From Takakia lepidozioides (Eukaryota; Streptophyta; Takakiopsida; Takakiales; Takakiaceae): a DNA stretch of 64,000 nt. This document shows positions 32,828 to 52,859 of this stretch, in pieces. The position numbers and the translations under genes were made by a program. The notes beneath the pieces are model-generated. The model worked only from the letters and a program-made list of their open reading frames with translations, had not been told where the DNA came from and made no database searches. How positions within the stretch are numbered: the stretch's first letter is position 1; each line of letters starts with the position of its first letter. The stretch is from the NCBI GenBank assembly GCA_030704615.1, contig CM060733.1:36084001-36148000 (forward strand). Reading direction: 5' to 3'.

Positions 32828-35069
32828 CTCCCATGGCCCTTCCAATACACAAATTACAAAGATTCAGTGAACAACAAGTTGAAACACTTTCACGATGCTC
32901 ACATACCAAAATCAGAAGATAGTAGCGTAAGACTACATAAATCTCGTAGAGTTGAAGGTCTACCTGTCAACGAATGCGCAACCAATGCCAGTGCCATTGG
33001 AGCTCGATTGCTAAAGGTGACCCACAGTAGTTTATCAACCTGCCAATCACGGTCAGAACCCATCACCACCAGCTGTACCCAGTTCTCGAGACAGTGCACC
33101 CACACAATGGAGAAAGCCCCCCGGGGAGCAACTCGTGAGGTGGGTTACTTCACTCAGAATGCAGGGAATCTTTCAAATACTTGGTCGATTCCCGCGACCA
33201 CCGTTTACCAAGAGCCTGCCCTCATGGAGCTGCTTCTCTCTTCCTCGCTCACGAGAACGCAACCCACTTCTCTGGCCTTGCAATTTCCACCTCTTGCATC
33301 CCCGTGTCCCGTCTGTCAGCGATGCGTACTTGCTGGCCCTCCTCTCAACCTCATTCGCATGCTTTCGAAGGTGCAGAAGACTCGCTCACTCCCACCAAGA
33401 CCGGACTTCCCCCACCATGGCCACAATGCTCTCTGCCTTCCCAAATCTCTACACTACCCACCTCGCCTCCCTCATCAGGGCTATCATTCGATGACTCCTG
33501 CCAACTTGTCCTGACGAACCTGTACATGTCCATCTCCAATTCCGAGCTCCACACCTCTAATTAAGCTCAACTCTTGCCCATCGCAGGCCACACATGTCGC
33601 TACGAAACGGCCCCGCAGCCGACGCTTTCCAATCGTCAGCCTTGCCGTCTTTATAACCCAGAGGGCTTAACACTTCACTCCCGTCGCTCTACTCATCTGT
33701 ACCGCTTCTGTAGATCTCAAGGAATTTTAATGATCCCTGAAGCAGTGTTTGGCACCTCATCTGTTTGTGAATATTTCGAGTTCTGAAACCATGTCATTTC
33801 CAGCTAGTTTTCTACTGCGCTGCCTTCATTCTCCTTCTTATATTATCTTACTTACACAGTCGGCCCTCTATAAATGTTACCTCCTTATTAGAGGGTCGAC
33901 TCTATCTCCCACTCTACTCTCTTCACTACTTGGTGTAGCTGAGTTATCTCGATATGATAACATACGTGGGGTTGACACTTGAGACGAATGGCGGCGGAGC
34001 AGCCTTGTAGACCACAGCTTCAGAGGGTGGGGCCGCCACCCTGACATTGAGAGGGTATACGAAGGAGAGGAGGGTTCTCCGTGTGCTACTTACTACTTCA
34101 GTGGGCTCTGCACGCAGCCCCCACTAAAAAAACGTAAGCATGAGCACGGACCATAACTACACTAGTTAATTGGGGTTGTCTGAAAGAGCAAGCTTGAGGG
34201 TCAGGAGATGGAGAGAACAGGCTGCCACATGCTAACATCAAGGAAACAGAGTAGAGTAACAGAGACCTAGAGAGTAACAGAGTAGAGAAATCTGGAATCT
34301 GGAAGCACAGTGCGCAAAGCAGGCCTAGTTTGTGAAGGTGACTCTATAGTGAAGCCAGGGAAAACTGCCGACGCAGACAGTCACATGGAAGTTTGGAGTG
34401 TGCTTTGGTGCATGTTCAATGAAATATTGGGTGCGGGGAGGTCGGCATTTTGACTGTGGAATGATCACCTGTACCAATTGGGAATTCTTGCGAGAGGCTT
34501 TTATTTTCTGCCAACCAGCCCATTCTATTCGATTTGAAATCGGCAACAATCTCACTAGGCCGTTGTACAGGCAGGGCGTACGTTCGCACTACCAGAATTA
34601 GCCACAACGGTCAACAATGCTTGATTCTCAAAACATCCCATTACCGCACGTGGAGTTGCAGCGAGCTTCAGTCGATGTAGATCTGACCAGTCGGGCTTCT
34701 CGGCAGAATGTTTCAGAAGGGGCAATTTTTTCGTTCCCCGTTCCAAACTGTTAATGCGCAGTCAAGGCAGACTGCTGCATGAAAGCCAGGACTGAAAACA
34801 GCCCTCTTTCGTCTACAAGGGCCGCCATTTCCTGCCTCAACTCAGGCCTATGCAGCTCTTTTTTCAACCAGACTGTGCACATCAGAGCTCCCCTTCTGTT
34901 CTGCAATTCCTCCATGTCTCGTTTGTAACTAATTCCCGGCTGCCACCAACACAACTGGATACAAGATTTATGAGTACCCTTCTAGCATGTTGGCATGTTA
35001 CCATATGCGAAGTTAAGAAAAGCTCAATAAACGCTAAAGCGAAGGGACAATGTATAGTGTGGAGTACGA
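32828..35069. other. Spacer upstream of the ABCC gene
   Basis: Contains the ABCC promoter and 5' leader. Open frames at 32606-33564 (plus) and 33351-33554 (minus) overlap one another and resemble nothing known. The rest holds no recognisable gene. Confidence 0.35.
33855..33980. repeat. Possible pogo/Tc1-mariner-like MITE
   Basis: CAGTCGGCCCTCTATAAATG at about 33859 resembles the CAGT-x-x-x-CCTCTATAAAT ends of plant pogo-like MITEs. A loosely matching inverted end (ATAACATACGTGGGGTTGACAC) lies near 33957-33979. The match between the ends is weak and a TA target duplication is not evident. Confidence 0.3.
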
Positions 35070-35240
35070 AGGCTACGCTTGAATGCCACACGCTTAGCCA
35101 AGCGGACCGATCAACTTGATCTCCATCTAGACTTCCGGAGAGAAAACTGAGAAAAAGGCTGATTTGCGAGAGAAGGGCCAGATCAGTAGTTACGACGATC
35201 ACGTTTGCCTTTGTGATGATGCTCAAAAAATTAATTCTAC
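35070..35240 (+). pseudogene. Duplicated 3' fragment of the GT61 gene
   Basis: About 165 bp that align with 7635-7786 of the GT61 gene. Shared blocks are AATGCCACAC-CTTAGCC, GGACCGATCAA, GGCTGATTTGC-AGAGAAGGG, and CACGTTTGCCTTTGTGATGA. A short insertion separates the second and third blocks. It covers only the last exon's 3' end, without promoter or upstream exons, and lies 27 kb away in the same orientation, so it is a non-functional fragment. Confidence 0.8.
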
Positions 35241-35987
35241 TGAATGTTCAAGTTCCTGCACAACAATCCAACCTGATCAACTGGTTCGAAAACATATAAT
35301 CTTTTGCCCTTCTTTTACGCTCTGGACAACCTTCCTTCCAGATCACCACAACAATCTAGTGTAGGAAAAGCATCCAGCTAGAGCGTCGCATGTCCTGGAC
35401 CTAAACCCCTCATTTCATACTCATTAACAGGCACTTCTCGATCAATCCAAGTATCCTCAGCAGCGATGGTCTCTATCTGTCAGAGGATCCATGGAGATCG
35501 ATACCATCAACTCTGCGCACTATCCCCGCCCTCGGGATCGTTTTTGTTAAGCTTAAACGTCTCTTTTCCCCATTCATAATTTCATATCCTTATGGATGAA
35601 GTCTGTATTCGGTCCACTCAACAGAGTCCAGGGATGAGTTCATTTCGTGAGATGAGTTCTGTAGTACGCGGTCACAGGGGAACATGGGAACCTGCGGGGA
35701 CCCAAAGTGCCACCTGGCATGCCAATTGGCTTGTGGAGGCGGTGCCGCGTGCCACGGTTGATGATGGATGGGTATAGATGGGTATCATCCATTAATGGAT
35801 GGTTATCATCCATGGGCAGGCGAGGAGAGGCGGCAGGGCAGTGGAGGAGGAGCGAGGAAGACGATGCCGAGTGCGAGCTTCGATGCGCGAGAGCATTGCG
35901 GGCTTGCAGGATCTCTGCAGCGAGCTCAACAATCTCATGTATCGGCAGAGAAGCGCATGAGGGAGGGAAGGAGAAGAGGAGGATTTG
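35241..35987. other. Leader of the TBC gene
   Basis: Promoter and 5' UTR. GGATGGGTATAGATGGGTATCATCC around 35766-35800 is a short local repeat. No other gene is recognised. Confidence 0.35.
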
Positions 35988-37526
35988 ATGTATGAAAGGG
36001 AGTTCGTCGGACTCGTGTTGGAGAAAGTGTATGCGGTGCTGGAGATGCCGTCCTCATCTTCGTCTCACAGCTATGCAACTACGGTGGCGGTGGGAGTAGC
36101 CGTCACTGCTGTTGCAGGTGTAGCAGTCGCGGCTGCCGTTGGCGGGTTGGTGTACTACAATGAGGGGAGCTTTCCTTTCAAGGCTCCGTGGAGTAGGAGA
36201 ACACAGCGTCCCCTAATACCGAGCAAGTGGTTCGATGCGTTTGAGGCTGAAGAAGGCCGGCTCATTGATGATGGTGATAGTGTAATCTACAGAGTTCGGA
36301 GGGGAGGCATTGACCCGGGTATTCGTGCAAAGGTGTGGCCGTTTCTCCTGGGTGTCTATGGTTTTGACAGCAACTCTGCGGAAAGGGAAGCTGTGAGGTT
36401 CTCCAAAAGGGAGGAGTACGAGGAGTTGCGGCAGCAATGCTGCCAGGCTTACGAAACCCTATCTAAACAGACCGACGAAACCCTAGTTCCTTCCGGGCAG
36501 GAGATGCCCTTGACTGGAGACAGCACCTCCGATCGCCAGTCGTCAGACTTTCCAGACGAAAGTGCCAGAGTAGCAGATAGTCCAGAAGCTGAAGCTTCCA
36601 GTAGCTCTGGCGGAAAGAGGGATGGTAAGACAGCGCAGGGTGCTGCCGTCGAACAGGGCACCATCAAGCAGAGTGATGGCGAAGGGCGCAGTAGATTTGC
36701 GGACAGGGGAAAGCAGGCGATGGAAGACTTCAGCACTTGGCAGAGGATTATCCGGCTGGATGCGGTACGAATGAATGCAGAATGGGTGCCCTATTCAGAA
36801 TCACAGGCAAATGTGGGTGATGAAGAGGCGGCTCGGTTGGCAAAAGAGGTTGGAATTGTGGACGATGAGCATCTAGAGGCATGCAGAAGACACCATGCAG
36901 CTCGTTTGGTGGCTATCCTGGAAGCATATGCACTCTTTGACCCTGATACAGGGTACTGCCAAGGAATGAGTGACCTTCTCTCACCGTTCGTTGCACTTAT
37001 GGACGACGACTTTGAAGCATTTTGGTGCTTTGTCAAGTTCATGCAGGACGCACGACACAACTTTCGGTTGGATGAAATCGGCATCCGGCGACAACTAAAC
37101 TTAGTTGGCAGCATTCTGAAAGCTTCTGACGCCCAACTTTATGATCATCTCTGTAGTATTAGATCAGAGGATTGCACCTTCGTCTATCGAATGGTGGTGG
37201 TGCTAATGCGAAGAGAGCTGAGTTTTGAGCAGACACTCAATCTTTGGGAGGTGATATGGGCAGACTGGGCAGCTCTTGATACAGGGAGGGGCCGGGGAGT
37301 GAAGAGGAGACAACGAAACAGATTAGGTCCTCCTTCAAGGGATTTGCTACTTTTTGTTATTGCTGCAGCTGTCCGCAGGAAGAGAAGAACAATTTTGGGA
37401 AACTGCAGGGGACTGGATGAACTTGTGCGGGAGTGCAATGGCATGGCTGGCAACTTGGATGTCTGGGAGCTGCTGGATGATGCCCGGGAGCTGGTGCGGA
37501 CTGTGCAGGACAAGGTTTCTAAGTGA
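35988..37526 (+). CDS. TBC-domain Rab GTPase-activating protein, membrane-anchored
   Basis: Predicted to speed GTP hydrolysis by a Rab GTPase and so control membrane traffic. It is a single exon of 512 aa, starting at ATG 35988 (MYEREFVGL). A hydrophobic Ala/Val-rich segment at residues about 31-57 (VAVTAVAGVAVAAAVGGLVYY region) looks like a membrane anchor. The TBC domain begins near residue 82 (WFDAFEAEEG), with GGIDPGIRAKVWPFLLG. An acidic Ser-rich insert follows at about 145-240. The catalytic arginine finger lies in IRLDAVRMN (I-x-x-D-x-x-R) and the glutamine finger in GYCQGMSDLLSP (Y-x-QGM). Downstream blocks are FWCFVKFM and LNLWEVIWADW. Plant members of the TBC1D15/17-like group have this split layout. 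The target Rab is not predictable. Confidence 0.9.
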   Translation: MYEREFVGLVLEKVYAVLEMPSSSSSHSYATTVAVGVAVTAVAGVAVAAAVGGLVYYNEGSFPFKAPWSRRTQRPLIPSKWFDAFEAEEGRLIDDGDSVIYRVRRGGIDPGIRAKVWPFLLGVYGFDSNSAEREAVRFSKREEYEELRQQCCQAYETLSKQTDETLVPSGQEMPLTGDSTSDRQSSDFPDESARVADSPEAEASSSSGGKRDGKTAQGAAVEQGTIKQSDGEGRSRFADRGKQAMEDFSTWQRIIRLDAVRMNAEWVPYSESQANVGDEEAARLAKEVGIVDDEHLEACRRHHAARLVAILEAYALFDPDTGYCQGMSDLLSPFVALMDDDFEAFWCFVKFMQDARHNFRLDEIGIRRQLNLVGSILKASDAQLYDHLCSIRSEDCTFVYRMVVVLMRRELSFEQTLNLWEVIWADWAALDTGRGRGVKRRQRNRLGPPSRDLLLFVIAAAVRRKRRTILGNCRGLDELVRECNGMAGNLDVWELLDDARELVRTVQDKVSK

Positions 37527-40184
37527 ACAGGGTGTCTTTGATTCTGGCTATGCATTCTCAGTCTCTTGTATAAACTTGACTGCATGTGAGCCCAATGGCT
37601 TCTGCCACATAAGAGTGGTGATGTTTCCAAGTCCCCTGCTGCTCCTAGCATTGGATAAAAGCTAAGATTCAATCCTCTTTTTGTGAACTTGACATGGTGG
37701 GTAGTGGGATTACTGCACAACACAATTCCATGGATAGACCAGACATTGATCATCACCAATGTTTGTGATAGTGTGATCATTTATTTGATCATTTGCTTAA
37801 AAGGCAGCAAGTCACGGTTGGTGTTTTGCCCGTGCTTCCTTGCTGGAGGCACCCTGCTGGGAGTTTTAGGATAAAGTTGAGCTCCTAAGTCTATACTTGA
37901 AAGTGCAACATGCTTGAAATTGATGCAGCAGTCACAATTGGGCCCACTATAAGTTGATCTTCATCATTAACACTTGTTGGGACTGCTAGAATCAAGCATC
38001 TGAGAAACTCTGTTGTATGTGTTTTGACATCTACTATGTTATTATGAGATGGGTGACTGCAGTGGACCCAACATATGTGAAGTATGTCTCAATAACTGGT
38101 TACCCTCCACGCTCCAATCACAGTGCTGTTGGCAACTGTAAAGTGGATTACAATTCTCATTCACTAGCAAACCATCCCAGGGCAAACCTGTGGAAGGTAA
38201 CTTCTCTTGCATTTTTTGTCTCAGGCTCCCGCATGGATAAAACTTTCCTGTTTTTGTTGGATCACACTAATTAGGCTGCACTCTGCTGTTATATGCTGCA
38301 ATGGTCAACCTCCAAATTGTGAACTACTTCACAAATATTACTAGAACTAGACTAATTGCTGTTGCAAATATCTGCTCGAGGTAGGTGAATTCATGTGGAA
38401 TGGGTTCTGCTACTTGATTTAGGAGAGAAATAGCCTTGTGGCCATAGACCCTCATGCCCAGTTTGAACCGAAACACATGAAATGGGCACTACTTACTTTT
38501 GTGAGAGGCTCACTCCAGTACTGTGACTTATCGTGATATAAACAATTCTAGGAAATACAGAGGCGGTGTGTAAGCTTGCAAGATGGCAAAAATTTGTTAC
38601 TTATGCTTGTTCCATTTATGTTGACTGGCTGCATCTCCCTAGTTTGGGTACTGTGTGGAAAAGGATAGTGCTAAGTCTGTTCAAAGTGGGAAGTAGTGTC
38701 TCCTATCTCTCTTCTTTGTACTTCTATTGTTGAATATGAGATTAAGATCCTTTTGGACTAGAGCTAGCTAATTAGGAATTTTCTTAGAATGCCATGATAT
38801 CCCAGACTATGGTTATGAACAGCCTCCAAAGTTGTGCAAGTGTTAAGTGCAATCGTAAAGGCCAATATAACTAGCGATACTAAAATCATTATTTTGTACG
38901 AAATCTTGCTTTCAAATTATCAATAGATCGAGCTAATGGATTATGTTCTTAATCTCCAATGTGTTATTAAGGTCAAGTTCTCTTTCTCCGAGAATATCAG
39001 AGAATTGGTTTCAGCCACCTGCTCCCCTGACAAGTCCAATGCAAACTGTACAGGCGGCGGTTGCCCAACGATTGTAACCAGCGTTTTTTTTTTCATTTAA
39101 GAACTTGAGCCATGGTGGCTCCTGGCTGGCCTATGAGGAAGATCAATTGGCGACTCTGTGGCATGTGATCTCGAACCGGTGGCTACTATCAAGAATGTTT
39201 GATGAGTTTTATGCGAACTCAACTCATGTAGTGTTCGGTTTGTGGGAGCGACAAGGGAGGTAATTTTTTGTAAGTGACAATGACACTGCATATTGCAAAG
39301 CATAGCACAACTCTGTCACATGGATACAATCCATTGACAAATATGACTACTCTTGTCCAAGATCAGCAACTCTCCTCAAAGCCTCATGTGCCACTGCAAG
39401 AGGCGGTGCAAGTCTACTTAAATGGAGGTGCATGACACGGATACTAGGCGGGTAAGCAAAACCTAAATGAGAGTTCCCTCCATAGCTTGATCCATTGGCG
39501 AAAGCGGGAAGACTTTGAACCCAAGGCTTTGCTCCTTGCGCTGGCAGGGTGGTAGGTTTCTAGAAATCGATAGACAAGATCATCTGGATCTAACGAACCC
39601 AAATGGCATGTGGCTCTTTCCCTGTGTGACAGTTGTACAGGCAACGTCCTCATTGCAACGACATGATGGCATTAAGGAGGGCAGTAAAGCGGAACAGTGC
39701 CATATTTTAAACCATAATTCCTTTGTAAATTTCGTGAGGCCAATTTCTGGATCGAAAAGTGGCGAAATTTCGCACCAAAAAAAAACGCTGATTGCAACAT
39801 GTGATGAGTCCCTTGATGCAGCACAGTGCCTATTTGACGTTGGCTTCCGAACCAACCAGAAGTGCTGTGATAACTAAAATAACCACAAACTCTGACACAC
39901 TCCAACACCGATGAGAGACGGGGAGCTTGATATGCTGAATGTACTAGGGTTGTGAATCGTGATGAATCATGATGCTTTGTGTCGTCTCTCACGGCCCCCA
40001 TTCTGTGGTCATTTGTGCAAGAGTGTACTCGCCTGCACACACTTTCGCAGCCCGACAACGATTGACAATGTCGTCTTCTCACAGTGTCCGCTTCAAGCTC
40101 CGCCATTCTTCAAGAGGCAAATGTTTCTTACGAATTAGGGTTCGGAGAACCGAAAATGGTGGTGTGGTATCACACATAACGACA
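37527..40184. other. Spacer between TBC and gyrase B genes
   Basis: Mostly A/T-rich unassigned sequence. It contains one copy of the LINE-derived repeat (38425-38565), listed separately. Open frames around 39444-40106 on both strands show no family resemblance. Confidence 0.35.
38425..38565 (-). repeat. LINE-derived repeat copy
   Basis: AGCCTTGTGGCCATAGACCC, then CCCAGTTTGAACCGAAACA, GAGAGGCTCACTCCAGTA and GATATAAACAATTC follow the same order as the copies at 1.9 and 27.1 kb. The terminal ATGTACTCATAA block is replaced by GGAGAGAAA. Confidence 0.6.
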
Positions 40185-40252
40185 TTGAAACCCTAAACCT
40201 AAACACCAATATCCATCCAGACCAAAACCTTGAACCTTAAACCCTAAACCCG
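40185..40252. promoter_or_regulatory. Telobox-like motifs upstream of gyrase B
   Basis: GAAACCCTAAACCTAAAC at about 40187-40204 and TTAAACCCTAAACCC at about 40238-40251 are AAACCCTAA teloboxes. In plants these are common in promoters of genes active in dividing cells. They lie 65-125 bp before the start codon, a position that fits a promoter or leader role. Confidence 0.45.
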
Positions 40253-40313
40253 GGGGGTAGCAGAGCAGCTTCATCAGTGTGTGAGCTGTGCGTGTGTATG
40301 GAAAGGCGTGGCT

Positions 40314-48776
<8,463 letters not shown>

Positions 48777-49965
48777 GGACAGTTATGTGCTGTTGCAACT
48801 GGCCTGGAAGGGTTGCAAGGGACTGCATCATGCTACAACATTTGTGCCATTCACAAATGTCAAATGGCAGGGTGAGGAGGTATAGACTACTATCGCCATG
48901 CAATGAGACTCTTCCATGCGTTTTCCGTACTTGGAATGTATGGAAGGAACAATCTCTCAAGTGGGCGTTTTAAAGATTTATGCCCTTTTCTGGGTAGGAG
49001 AGGATACCATCCTAAACAGAGGAAAGGAGATTCTCACTCATATATGTGCAGCTGGAGGTGCTGGTGCTTAGGGGCTACTCTTGCAGCTGCTTTCCAGTAA
49101 AACTACCAACTGAAGTTTTTACTCGGCAGTTCTCGTCAGGCATATAACTGCTTCTGGAGACAGGATTCACAGGCTTTCCTGGCTTGCCTTGAGCTGGCTG
49201 TGGCTGAATTTATGCTTGTGGAGTTTCCATTCACAATGGAGGCCCATTACTAAAATCCAAATTCATCATCTGACAGGCTAGAGTTATCTGTTGTTTGTGT
49301 TCTCGGATCGGACATCTTACGAGTACATTATATTCCTGGGGACTGAGATCTAGAATGCGGTATCATGTATCATGGCCCTCTGGGGCTGCCCGCTTTGTAT
49401 TCGGATGGGAAACTTTTCAGGCTGTGAACCTAAAGGTCAGGTACAGGCAGGACAGGTGAGGGGTCATGGAGGATTGGTTCACTGGGTTCTTCAGTGACCA
49501 CATAGTCATGGAGTGGAAGGAAGCCTGAAACATACCTCAAGGGTTGCAAGACATGTCCTAGGGTGAAGTATTTAAGAGACGTTGTAATCTGCAAGCAAAG
49601 ATATAATGTGAAGTGTTCACACTATCCAATGCTAAATTCGCTGGGTCCTGCCCTCAGGGAAGGCACATATCCGCCAGCCTGTCCCATGATTTGTTTTGTG
49701 AATCATTGGAGGTTAAACTTCTTTTCCTTTCCTTTGGCCTTGAGCCTGTACAACAATAGAGAAGACCAGATTGAACCCATGCAAATATGAATATATTTCA
49801 ACGAGGAAAGTAAGTTGCCATATTAGATCCTTTATTTTTATTTTTTTTCTGAGAAAGGGCGTGGATACCCTAGAGCTTTATCAGCTTTAAAACAAGAGGA
49901 CAAAAAAAGTCCCAGGAGTATTCGCTGAAGGTGCCATAGAGGCTGGTCTGGGAAGGCTCTACTTC
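48777..49965. other. 3' flank of gyrase B
   Basis: Gyrase B 3' UTR and spacer. No recognisable gene. An A/T-rich run with long T tracts lies at 49828-49850. Confidence 0.35.
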
Positions 49966-49967
49966 CT

Positions 49968-50115
49968 AACGAGTGTTGGACTGGTATACAAGGTCTGGCC
50001 GGGTATCAACCAGGGTATTGGGTATCAACCAGGGTATTGAATAACCGACCCTGCTGGTATTGGCAATTCCAATACTATGGTTGATAACCTTGATAACTCT
50101 GGTATTGCCAAGGCA
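49968..50115. repeat. hAT-like MITE candidate, copy 1
   Basis: Begins with GAGTGTTGGACTGGTAT, close to CAGTGTTGGGCGGGTAT at 52229. It is filled with GGTATTG / CAATACC blocks in both orientations. An exact direct repeat GGGTATCAACCAGGGTATTG occurs at about 49999 and 50019. Confidence 0.4.
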
Positions 50116-50471
50116 GTAGTTTGGACGTGGCGGGGCCACAGGCCTATGTGTGTGCATTCAAGACGCCATTAATCTAAAATGAGAGGCCAGAAAACTCCCA
50201 ATTTTCCTAACTGATTTCTCCTAATTATATCTACAAAATCAGTATATATGATGCAAAGGGCAGAATTTATTTTCTTTGGAGACCAGGTATGCTTATCATT
50301 TCTTGAAAAACAAATTCAGACAGGAAAATACGAAAATACCTGCCAAGAGTGACTGCTGACAAATCAGGCCCCTTAATTAGTGAGCGGAGAAAATAACCTC
50401 TTTCAAAGTAACCTGCTCAACGGACACTACAAGAGGGAAGGGGGGAAGAAGATTACACCACACCCGACAAG

Positions 50472-50528
50472 ATAGCACAGACTCACTTGGGTGGCACTCG
50501 ATGCTCTATCCAACTGAGCAACCAACTA
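50472..50528 (-). repeat. tRNA-like 5' half (SINE head or tRNA relic)
   Basis: The minus strand reads GGTTGCTCAGTTGGATAGAG, a textbook D-arm with box A. The anticodon arm is imperfect and no box B (GGTTCGAATCC) follows, so this is a tRNA fragment or SINE head and not a working tRNA gene. Confidence 0.5.
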
Positions 50529-50604
50529 GTGTTACTTATAAATTGTAATGAGAACTTGAATGTCTTGGCTACCACTTTGAGTTAGGGCTTTGCATTAGTA
50601 CCTA

Positions 50605-50710
50605 GTGATGGCTTTAGTGTAGAGCGGGAATAGTTTGTCATAGTGCCACATCATCATGCCATGTCATTCTTAACACGTCATTGTCACCCACATCATCATT
50701 GTCATTTTGT
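50605..50710. repeat. Second copy of the fold-back element's end
   Basis: TAGAGCGGGAATAG and CATAGTGCCACATCATCATG match the left flank of the 9.64-10.61 kb fold-back element, and similar TCATC/CACGTCA spacing follows. The minisatellite itself is absent here. Confidence 0.5.
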
Positions 50711-51399
50711 TGGCATCCCCAAATAAAAACCTAAAGTTTGAAGATCTTTTTTGCAATCCCAAGCTTCTCTGGTTCCTTACGCCCGTGTCCCTTCTACAGT
50801 TTGATCCATGGGAGTGGATTTGGAGAAACAAGCAACATGCCCCTTTTTTTGTTTTTAGAAAACAGGGGACAGAGGCCCTGATGAAAACTTTACTAAGGGA
50901 ATGGCGAGGAGAAAATAACCTGGATGAGTACACCATAGAGGCTGAAAAAGGAGGCACCGCCCCCAGAACTAAAAACCAACAAGAAGGCCCACTGCAAAAA
51001 AGGAAACTCCAGTGGGGAGAGAGGGGGGGGCCTATCCAAGGGGACACAGGAAGGCCTAAAGCAGACAAGAATCTGATAATCTGCCTAGAAGAGAAGAAAA
51101 CACCAGAGAAGAACCACCAGAGAAGAGAAAGGAGGGCTACAGACTTCCCCTTCTCCTCTTAGAAGTTTCAAAAGACAATTGAGCTTTGGATTTTCCTTTT
51201 CTAAGGCTTCGCTTGTGCCTCCATTGACATCCGAGTCCTCACCCTCAGTAGGGGATTGCATCGCGGTAGCAGAACTCCCAGCATGTCCGGAGGTGATCGT
51301 ACCAGACAATCTTTACCTTTTTTTTTCCTTACAAAGTCAAACAGAAAAGATTAAAAAAAAAAAAAACTAGGCTATAAGTTCCTTACCTAAGCTTGTAGT
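50711..51399. other. Unassigned, ends in a poly(A)-like run
   Basis: No known coding match. An A run of about 14 at 51352-51365 could be the tail of a retroposed sequence lying upstream. Confidence 0.3.
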
Positions 51400-51870
51400 C
51401 TCAATGGACTCTAAATTGTCTAAAAAATGTCACATTTGGCTGACTGAAAGCTATTTGGGGCGACGTCTGGAGGAAAGATGGTGCAGCTAGAGTTAGTGGG
51501 TTCCTATGGAAGCTAGTTGATCGTATCCTGCTTAGCTCACACACCTTCAACTTGTAAACTCTGCAACCTGTAGGTCCTTGAGACATTGGAACATTGTTTC
51601 CTTATTTGCCGAAGCAGCAAACACCTAGAAGAGGGCTCTTTCTTTTTACTCCCATTGGAAAGTCCTGCCTGCTGATTTTGCTTCTAAATTTTTCTGCAGT
51701 ATCCATATGGTCTAATTGTCCTGTTTGGTCCATACTTCGAGCTCATACTCTATGGAATATCTGGAAGCTTGTTGTTGGCAAATCGACTTGTGTGAAGTCT
51801 ATTCTGTTTAAGATTCACTCTGACGTGATGTCTATGGCTTGGATGGCTTGGTGGGTCTAGGAGAAGTTCT
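51400..51870 (+). pseudogene. LINE 3' end fragment
   Basis: In mixed frames it shows LETLEHCFLIC, which matches the C-x-x-x-ET-x-H-x-x-x-x-C finger of plant LINE RT C-termini. It is followed by AHTLWNIWKLVVGKS and MAWMAWWV, like the usual LW-x-IWK-x-RN end. Stops occur every 20-40 residues. Confidence 0.5.
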
Positions 51871-52227
51871 TTGCAGATGTAGCCAGAGAAGAGGATCACA
51901 ACTTCTCGTTGAATTAGACAACACTTGGGGCAAGGGAGCTCGAATCTATTCTAGAGACTCGGATACAAGAATTCATTGGTGTGACACTATCCCACCATGC
52001 TAGCAGTTCGCATAATGCAAGGTATTCTCTTTTGGAGGGTGGGAGCCTTAAGTTATTTGGAGACACCGTAGATCTTTTAGGAAAGGGAAATCAAAAGGCC
52101 ATCTTTATTTCGAACCCCATAGAAAAAATAATAATAATAGCTATTAGCATTGTTGTTTGCTTTATCTTCTCTTCTTTTGTCTTTCTCCCTTTCTAAATCT
52201 TTGCTAAATATAACTAAGGTTACGAAC

Positions 52228-52425
52228 AGTGTTGGGCGGGTATTACTTTTTCTAATACCAGCCGGGTCTGGGTATTGAAAAGAAATTAATTTGCAATACC
52301 AGCCGGTTCCCTAGTATTGAAAGATTCCCTTAATTTCAATACCCGCCGGTTCTCAATAGTAGTATGATTTTCGATTTGCGGACGGGTATCAATAGGATGG
52401 GTATCCAATCTACGGGTATAATTTT
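52228..52425. repeat. hAT-like MITE candidate, copy 2
   Basis: CAGTGTTGGGCGGGTATTAC at the left end, then repeated AATACCAGCCGG / GGGTATTGAAA blocks. The right end is blurred by T- and A-rich sequence. Related to copies at 49968 and 58590. Confidence 0.42.
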
Positions 52426-52679
52426 TTTTTTTTTTAAAGAAAAAAAAGATAACCACTAAATCATTAATATGTATTGAATTTAGAATATTTCAGTTGATTT
52501 CACAAAGAAATTGATTATTATGTTGCAAAATTCAGTCTTTGCATTGCATAATAACAACGTTGCAGATTTTAGTATCCAAATTGAAGCAAGCTTAGTTGAA
52601 AGAAGACTGATTGCAACCCTCATCGTCAAATAAACCAGCATCTCCATTGAGGTCCTCATAAGACACCCTACATGTGTTA

Positions 52680-52681
52680 AA

Positions 52682-52716
<35 letters not shown>
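52680..52716. repeat. AT microsatellite
   Basis: About 15 AT repeats preceded by a short A run. Confidence 0.95.
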
Positions 52717-52718
<2 letters not shown>

Positions 52719-52859
52719 GCGGCCCCGCCCTACTAAGAAATGAAGCATAGTGGCGGGCCCTTGTGACATGTGCACCCTCTTACCCTAACCCCTAACGTAA
52801 CACCTGGGAAAACAATGACCAATTTTTTAGCACCCATGGTAACCTAAATCTACACCATA

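Noticed and set aside
32606-33514. 302-codon plus-strand open frame as a gene
   Set aside because: Its first part overlaps the well-supported first exon of ABCC on the other strand. The rest resembles no family and has random-looking composition.
50472-50528. Functional tRNA gene on the minus strand
   Set aside because: Only the D-arm half is good. The anticodon arm does not pair and there is no T-arm or box B.
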